Shown one piece after another: positions 58,091 through 64,000 of a DNA stretch of 64,000 nucleotides. Source of the DNA: Staphylotrichum longicolle (taxonomy: Eukaryota; Ascomycota; Sordariomycetes; Sordariales; Chaetomiaceae); contig JAHCVI010000001.1 of the NCBI GenBank assembly GCA_019096155.1, positions 1,736,001 through 1,800,000 of the forward strand. The letters run 5' to 3'. Each line of letters opens with the position of its first letter. The first letter of the stretch is position 1. The position numbers and the translations under genes were made by a program. The notes beneath the pieces were generated by a model. The model worked only from the letters and a program-made list of their open reading frames with translations. It was not told the origin of the DNA and did no database searches.

Positions 58091-59414
58091 TCAAGTTGGG
58101 ATGTCGAGGTCCGGCATAGCTCCGGGCATGGATCCAGACACGGAGAAGGCGTCCTCAGCTCGCGGTCGCCGTCGATACCTCAGCGATTCGTTGACCCTAT
58201 CAGCTTGCGCATCCATCTCAGTTTCAAGCTCTTTTCGCGCCTCGCCACGCAGGCCCTTTGCGGTCTCCGTACCTGCCGCTTTGCTTATTGATCGGTCTGC
58301 TGTTACCTCCCTCATATTCTTCTTTCTCGGCCATGCTGACGGCAGAGCAATCTCCTGGAATCTCGGCTCAACACACCGCTCGTCGAACCAGCTGTGGAGT
58401 CGGGACTCAATGAGCTGTGCGATCTTGGGCACGTCCTGTAGCCTTGAGCGGCTCCCCAGCAGGCTGCGAATGGAAAAGTCGAGCCTATAGTCGTCCAAGA
58501 AAGTGAAGGTCATCTTCGTAGGCGTGTTCTCGGATGGATTACTGGGGACGAATGAGAAGGACAAGGTGCCGCTGAATCGTACAACCGACACTGAGAGCGC
58601 GACGGGTAGAACTGCGCTGAGTCGCTTGGGGAAGTTAAGTAGCAACTTCGTCTCCACAGCCAGGGTAATCATGTCGCTCAGGTCAACGTCCATCCTGGCC
58701 TGCAGCCGTGCGCCTTCCCGCGTGGCCATGTTGGGGTCAAAGGGCTTCCCCGGCTGAAAGCTAAGGCCATCGTCGTCTACCGGAATGATGCGGCAGTTGC
58801 TGAAAATGGGAAAGTCTTCGCCCAGCGTCAGCTCGGTCACGCGGATCTCATCGAGAAAGTCCGGGCGTGATGTCCCATTGAGTGCTTTGGTTAGCGATGT
58901 GAGGATCGCGTCATCGTGCTGAGCATCGCTGCGGAACTGGGCAATCGTCTGGGCGACCAGCACGTTGAACCAATCCAAGCTCTCCGGCTGGTGACTGTCG
59001 ACCTTGTAATACGTCTTGTCCAGAATGGAGCCGATGGTCAGGGTGGGCGGACCGGAGCGCAGGATACTCGACTTTTTCTTGTTGAGGGCGGGTTGCTGGC
59101 CGGCCTGTCGCTTGTTGGACTCGCGCAGGTTGAGGAGCGATTTCTTATGGGCGAGTGTCCGCGATCGCCGCTCGCTGGCGCGGAGGGCTGCGGTGACATC
59201 GGGTGAAGGCGGGTCGCCGAAGATGAAGAACTTGATGAAAGCGGCGAGCAGGAACACTATCGAGATCTGTCCCAGCATGAAGCCCTGCGCGAAAGAGAAT
59301 CTAGGTCGGACAGTGCCTCGTCAGCAACGGAATATGGACGGACTTGTCAAGGCGACGGCAGCCACACAAAACTCACGCCGGCTCGGGCTTGGCTGGACAG
59401 ACATCCTGCGCCAT
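58091..59414 (-). CDS. mmm1: Maintenance of mitochondrial morphology protein 1 (ERMES subunit)
   Basis: Two exons, 59414-59377 and 59300-58091, giving 415 aa. The intron has donor gtgagt and acceptor ctag and joins EPA-FSFAQG. The N-terminus MAQDVCPAKPEP is luminal, then a single membrane segment GFMLGQISIVFLLAAFIKFFIFG (about residues 18-40) anchors the protein in the ER. The SMP lipid-binding domain follows, with SLDWFNVLVAQTIAQFR, LTELTLGEDFPIFSNCRI and the LDDYRLDFSIRSLLGSRSRLQDVPKIAQLIESRLHSWFDERCVEPRF block. Mmm1 with Mdm10, Mdm12 and Mdm34 forms the ER-mitochondria tether ERMES and shuttles phospholipids. The last 85 residues are charged and divergent, as in other filamentous ascomycetes. 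Frame and length are normal. Confidence 0.97.
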
Positions 59415-59917
59415 AGTGATAGTGTGTGTCCAGATGAGTACTGCTCAGCAATGCATTTGCGTGCGTGTTGCATTCACAAAGTGACGTTGATGCGGGTGGA
59501 GACATACCCCAGACGCAAGTCGAGCTCTTATCTTATTATCGTTCCTTCGACAGTTCGCATCCGTAGCTGACCCCTGGAATCGGTGTCTTAGCGGCTTCCA
59601 GGTTGCCAGGGCCGCTGCAAGCAACCACCAACCACTGGCTGACAATGGGTGCACCTGGGCTTGCAGCTTCCATTCCGTCCCTCCACACACCAACTGCCTA
59701 AGAGCAACCATCTCATCCATGCCATCCATCTCATCCGTTTAATCGAGACTGATTTTCAGAATCTCTCACTTTACGACCTGCAAAGTTCACGATCCTTGAA
59801 ATGACACCCAACGCTTTCTGTGATGAATAAGAAACCGCCACCCAATCCTGACGATTCAACTGATTCAACTGATTCAACGATTTGATCCACCCATCAAGCT
59901 CCTTCTCGCTCTTCAAC
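59415..59917. promoter_or_regulatory. 503-bp bidirectional promoter region of MMM1 and VPS45
   Basis: The start codons at 59414 (-) and 59918 (+) are only 503 bp apart. A TGATTCAAC tandem lies at 59852-59879, close to the VPS45 start, probably in its 5' UTR. No other element identified. Confidence 0.65.
59852..59879 (+). repeat. GATTCAACT tandem, 3 copies, in VPS45 leader
   Basis: Three back-to-back copies of a nine-base unit, GATTCAACT (the last copy changed at its final base), 40 bp before the VPS45 ATG. Confidence 0.85.
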
Positions 59918-61713
59918 ATGGACGTGGTGCAGGCCTCAGCGGGCTACGTCACCAAGATGGTGTCGGCCGGCGACAGCGCATCGGGGGCCCCGTCCACCAA
60001 GATGAAGATCCTGCTGCTCGACAGAGAGACGCTGCCCTTCATCTCAGCCTCAGTCAGCCAATCCGCCCTGCTGAACCACGAGGTCTATCTCATGGATCGA
60101 CTCGACAACCCCAACCGCGAAGAAGCGCCATCTCCGCTGCCTCTGCTTTGTGCGGCCGCACGCCGATTCCATTGGCCTGCTGATTGACGAGCCGACCCCG
60201 AATACCATCTGTTCTTCAGCAACGTCGTCAAAAAGTCCACCCTGGAACGCCTGGCCGAGGCCGATGACCATGAGGTGGTTAAGTTGGTCCAGGAGTATTT
60301 CCTAGACTACTCCGTCATCAATCCGGATCTTTTCTCGCTCAACATGTCCCTGCCGATGCACAGGATATGGAGCGGGAACCCAGACACGTGGAACACAGAC
60401 TCACTACAACGAGCGACCGAAGGCGTCATTGCTGCGCTCCTGAGCCTCAAAAAGAAGCCCCTGATTCGATATCAAAAGAACAGCGCTCTCGCGAAGAAGC
60501 TTGCATCCGAGGTGCGGTATTACATTACGCAGGAAGACCAGCTCTTTGACTTCCGCAAAGTGGACACCCCGCCTCTTCTCCTAGTATTGGACCGGCGAGA
60601 AGACCCCATCACTCCCTTGCTCATGCAGTGGACCTACCAAGCCATGGTACATCATCTTCTCGGCATCAACAACGGCCGTGTTGACCTGAGTGACGTGCCT
60701 GATATTCGGCCAGAGCTCAAGGAGATTGTGCTGTCACAGGATCAGGACCCGTTCTTCAAGAAGAATATGTATCTGAACTTTGGCGATCTGGGGAGCAACA
60801 TCAAGGACTATGTCGAGCAGTACCAGTCCAAGACCAAGAACAACGCCGACATCGAATCAATAGCCGACATGAAGCGCTTTATCGAGGAATACCCCGAATT
60901 CAGGAAGCTCTCCGGGAATGTGAGCAAACACGTCACGCTCGTATCGGAACTGAGCAGGCGAGTTGGCGCCGACAACCTGCTCGAGGTCAGCGAGCTTGAG
61001 CAGAGCATAGCCTGCAACGAGAACCACGCAACAGACCTCAAGGTATGCCCTTCACCACCGCTTTAATCATGGCCCCCCGCCTTCCTAACAACCTCCAGAC
61101 CATCCAAAAACTAATCCAATCCCCATCCGTCCCCCCGGAAAACAAAGTCTACCTCGTCGCCCTCTACGCCCTGCGCTACGCCAAGCACGCGTCCAACGCG
61201 CTCCCCATGCTCACCGACCTGCTCACCGCGGCCGGCGCCGTCCCGGTGCGCAAGGCAGCCCTCGTCTCCAAGCTCCTCACCTACCACCACTCCCTGCAGC
61301 AGTCGGCGGCGACCAGCTCGGGCATCACCGAGCTGTTTGAGAGCGCGGGCCTCTTCAGCGGCGCGGGCGCCCGCTTCAAGGGCCTCAAGGGCGTCGAGAA
61401 CGTGTACACGCAGCACTCGCCGCTGCTCGAGACCACGCTGCAGCAGCTGGTCAAGGGGAAGCTGCGCGAGGCGCAGTACCCGTTCGTGGAGGGCGGCGGG
61501 ACGACGAGGGACAAGCCGCAAGATGTCGTGGTGTTTGTCGTGGGCGGGGCGACATATGAGGAGGCCAAGATGGTGGCAGGGATCAACGCGTCGAGTCCCG
61601 GCGTGAGGGTGGTGCTAGGGGGCACGACGGTGCATAATGCGGCGACGTTTATGGAGGAGGTGGAGGATGCTGTTGACGGGTGGCCCGAGGTTGCGTCGGC
61701 GAGGAGGCGGTGA
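59918..61713 (+). CDS. vps45: VPS45, Sec1/Munc18-type SNARE regulator, with a locally shifted frame
   Basis: Exon 1 59918-61042, exon 2 61099-61713; the 56-nt intron has donor gtatgc and acceptor ccag. The total is about 579 aa, normal for Vps45. Start MDVVQASAGYVTKMV at 59918. Sec1-family blocks follow: KILLLDRETLPFIS, YLMDRLDNPNRE, FFSNVVKKSTLERLAEADDHEVV, YFLDYSVINPDLFSLN, LLVLDRREDPITPLLMQWTYQAMVHHLLGI, and near the end VVVFVVGGATYEEA and GTTVHNAATFMEE. Vps45 controls Tlg2/Pep12-type SNAREs in Golgi-to-endosome traffic. Between about 60123 and 60195 the conserved RHLRCLCFVRPHADSIGLLIDE lies one frame over, and the main frame hits a stop at 60185-60187. Small indels at both ends (about 60120-60126 and 60190-60199) cancel. 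The expected LRDPKYG stretch is also shortened there. Confidence 0.9.
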
Positions 61714-61964
61714 GGTCGGGGTGGAGGTTGTTGTAGGGTAATGAAAGTCTGAGTCCGGTTGTTGATTCAAGGGGTGTTGTTTGCGGTGGCGTCTGGGATG
61801 TCTAAGGTGTCTCAATGGCAAGTAGTTGCGGGTAAAGCTAACTCAAGGTCTAGATGTTCTACTCAAGCCTCAACAAATGACCGCCACCTGCACGTCTAAC
61901 CTCCCAACCACCCTTCTGCCCAACTCTCTACTCCTCCTTCCACACTCTATCCTACCTTTCCCCC
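61714..61964. other. Short intergenic between convergent VPS45 and GSH2
   Basis: 251 bp shared by two 3' ends. Nothing else seen. Confidence 0.6.
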
Positions 61965-63687
61965 TCAAACCAACCGACAAGAGTCCATGCACCCATACCC
62001 CGCGGCCACCCCGCCCTCCTCACTCTGATCCCCCTTCGTCCTCAGCAAATACCCGCTCTCCTCATTCCGCAGCACCTCGCCCGTCTTCTGATCCCACAGA
62101 CACGTCCCGTACACGCCCAGCTCGCAAATCACCCCGCCGTGCTCCAGCTTCCCGGCCCGCAGGATCGTGTTGACCACCGGCGGCGGCGTGATGAGCTCCA
62201 TCAGGATGTACGACCCCCAGTGCTCCTCGGGGATCTCGGCCAGCCGCCGCGGGATCGCCGCGCGGTAGAAGTTGTTGCCGCCCCCTTCCCGCTGCGGCTT
62301 CATGACGTACTTTTGGCACGCCTCGGCGTCGAGCGCCAGGCGGCGGGCCGCGAGGCCCGCGGGCGTCGCGTCGAGCGGGTAGATGTTGGTGAAGGTCTTC
62401 CAGAGCGCGGCGTGGGCGTCCGACCCGGGGCGCACGAAGCGCTGCAGGGCGGAGGGGGCGGCGGCGGCGGACGCGGACTCGGGGGGCGTGGCGAGGACCT
62501 GCTGGACCTTCTTCATGCCCGCCAGCTGGGTGAGGATGGTCGGGCAGGCGATGGCGGCGGAGCGCTCGATCTGGTGGCGCGCTTCGAAGGCGGACGCGTC
62601 CGGGTAGTCGCCGGGTCCGTAGCCGGCGCGGAGGTAGGCGACGGCGACTTCGAAGGTGAGGGAAGGGTTGTGAGGCGGGTGGTAGAGGAGTTGACGGCCG
62701 GGGGAGGAAGGGGCGAGGGCGGTGTGGGTGAGGATTTGGGAGAAGGGGAGGCGGAAGACGGGGATGGGCTCGGAAGTGGAGGATTGCAGGGCGTACTCGA
62801 GGTGGCGCTGGTCGAAGACGTTGCGCTCACCGTCCTGGACGAGGAAGAGCACGCAGGTTGGATGGTCGAGAGCGGATTTGCCGTAGGCGTGAAAGGCGGC
62901 TGCCAGGCCGGCGGCGAGGCCTTCGGCGCTGTTGTTGGTGGGCAGGTCGAGAGAGGATGCCGAGATTGGTTCCTTCAGAAGCGAGTACTCGGTTTTTGCG
63001 AGGTGCCTTGATATTGTCAGGTCCCAGGTCTTGACAAGCAGTCAGGTCCGGTGGGGGGTCATACTTGTGGAGTAAGGAGGTTTGGGAGGAGAGACCGCCA
63101 AAGGAAGAGGCGATTGTGTTGAACTCAACCTGCTTGATCTGAAGGTTGTCGCCGTCCTGATGGACCATGTAATCGGACCGGAAAAGACCCAGGGACAGGC
63201 TCTGATTCATGAGCAGTCAGTCACCCGAGGACATGGCAGGAAAATAAAGGCGCTTACCTGGACGTAGCCCTCCTCTTTGACCCGCAGATGAATCTTCCAC
63301 AGTTCGGCGATGAACTCATCACCGCCAGCAACCCTGCCACGATCAGAGCCTGCCAGGAGGCGGCGTCAGGGGTAGGCATGAAACGCACTCTTGCACGAGA
63401 CCACTGAGGAAGTCCTCGTCCTGGCTGATGCGGGCATACAGCTCGTTGTATTTTGTCTGGATGGCGGTCGCTTCCTCAAAGCAACTCTTGGGAAAAGGGC
63501 TTGGGAACAGCGTGACAGGGGCACTCATGGCCAGGATTCCCTCGGAATCATTGGCTGCAAGTGCCGGTGGTGGGCGGACAGCAAGGCCATTGGCGATGGT
63601 CCAGTCCTTGGTGGTCTGCACCAACCTGTCCTGCTCGAGAGCATCATCCAGGGCTGGGGGGTAGGAGCCCCCTGTAAGAGAAGACAT
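61965..63687 (-). CDS. gsh2: Glutathione synthetase
   Basis: Four exons: 63687-63389, 63333-63258, 63201-63065, 63006-61965, giving 517 aa. Donors are gtgcgt, gtaagc, gtatga; acceptors gcag, tcag, caag; all phases agree. The enzyme joins gamma-glutamylcysteine and glycine with ATP to form glutathione in the cytosol. Eukaryotic GSH synthetase landmarks are present: LFPSPFPKSCFEEA near the N-terminus, LFRSDYMVHQD...QIKQVEFNTIASSFGGLS (substrate-binding Arg, Glu, Asn), and FEARHQIERSAAIACPTILTQLAGMKKVQQVL. The glycine-rich ATP-grasp loop is KPQREGGGNNFYRAAIP (about residues 406-422), then SYILMELITPP, and the C-terminal substrate loop ending VAAGYGCMDSCRLV. A low-complexity Ala/Ser insertion (SASAAAAPSALQ) lies before the ATP-grasp part. 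The frame is intact, in contrast to VPS45 next door. Confidence 0.97.
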
Positions 63688-64000
63688 TATGCCGTTTGTC
63701 GGTTGTTGTTGTTGGTTGCTAGGTGGTTGCGTCGAGACAGTTCCTGGTGTATCGATGAGTTGCGAGTTCGGACAGGAGCCTCATGAGACAATTACCTTAC
63801 CGAGTAATTACAACCAGTGCTTCCAGGTTAAGGTAAGGTACTTGCCCAGTCGGGGTGTCCGCTCTTATTAAAAGCCCCTCACACCCGGTCGGGGGTTGTT
63901 CGGGGTCACAGTGCTGACAAAGCCAAAAATACCCTGCGTGCAGCCTTAACGTCCAATGGAACGGTTTAGTAATTCTCTTGACTGCCGAAAAAGCGGAATC
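63688..64000. promoter_or_regulatory. Upstream region of GSH2, to window edge
   Basis: 313 bp. Contains AATTACCTTACCGAGTAATTAC (63789-63810), an imperfect inverted AATTAC/GTAATT pair, and AGGTTAAGGTAAGGTACTT close by (63823-63841). These could be stress-factor sites, but no factor was identified. No gene seen. Confidence 0.45.

Overview
This window is nuclear DNA from a filamentous ascomycete, most likely a Sordariomycete of the Sordariales type. The clues are many short spliceosomal introns (about 50-100 nt, GTRNGT donors, CTAAC/CTGAC branch sites), GC-rich coding sequence with CAG/poly-Q tracts, and a housekeeping set typical of Pezizomycotina (MMM1, a CENP-A histone, derlin, VRG4-type GDP-mannose transporter, ALE1-type MBOAT). 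There is no bacterial, phage or CRISPR content. I assigned 18 protein genes, most of them multi-exon, by joining frames at consensus splice sites.

Layout. 1-630: 3' part of an IWR1-like gene. 1343-2666 (-): poly-Q protein with a Myb/SANT-like segment. 5790-7046 (-): histidine-phosphatase (TFC7/tau55-like) protein. 8611-10359 (-) and 11099-13562 (+): a divergent pair encoding a protein with gamma-ear-binding-like motifs and a TBC Rab-GAP. 13.6-24.6 kb: an 11-kb block without a convincing gene. 24652-27210 (+): 852-aa Ser-rich protein of unknown function. 27.2-33.1 kb: a second block without a gene. 33101-34392 (+): bHLH factor. 35174-35821 (-): centromeric histone H3. 37178-38061 (+): derlin. 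38418-39249 (-): acireductone dioxygenase. 40038-40212: tRNA-like Pol III/SINE candidate. 40421-42416 (-): glycyl-tRNA synthetase. 43143-44356 (+): short-chain dehydrogenase. 45050-46418 (+): GDP-mannose transporter. 47347-48563 (-): CAAX protease RCE1. 51185-53978 (+): Ser-rich tail-anchored-like protein. 55199-57127 (-): ALE1 lysophospholipid acyltransferase. 58091-59414 (-): MMM1. 59918-61713 (+): VPS45. 61965-63687 (-): glutathione synthetase.

How the genes relate. There is no metabolite cluster. Many genes act in endomembranes (derlin, GDP-mannose transporter, RCE1, ALE1, MMM1, VPS45, TBC GAP, possible clathrin accessory protein), several in divergent pairs.

The most striking observation is that at least five conserved genes (the histidine phosphatase, bHLH, GRS1, RCE1, VPS45) each read through only if one or a few bases are missing or extra. 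Most sites are short G runs of the sense strand with one G too few. Neighbouring genes (GSH2, MMM1, ALE1, derlin, GMT, ARD, CENP-A, TBC) are perfectly open. I read this as sequencing/assembly error or very recent mutation rather than gene death, but it needs read-level checking. No clearly new biological system is visible; the best candidates for novelty are the Pol III/SINE-like unit, the two large gene-free blocks and the unrecognised 852-aa protein.
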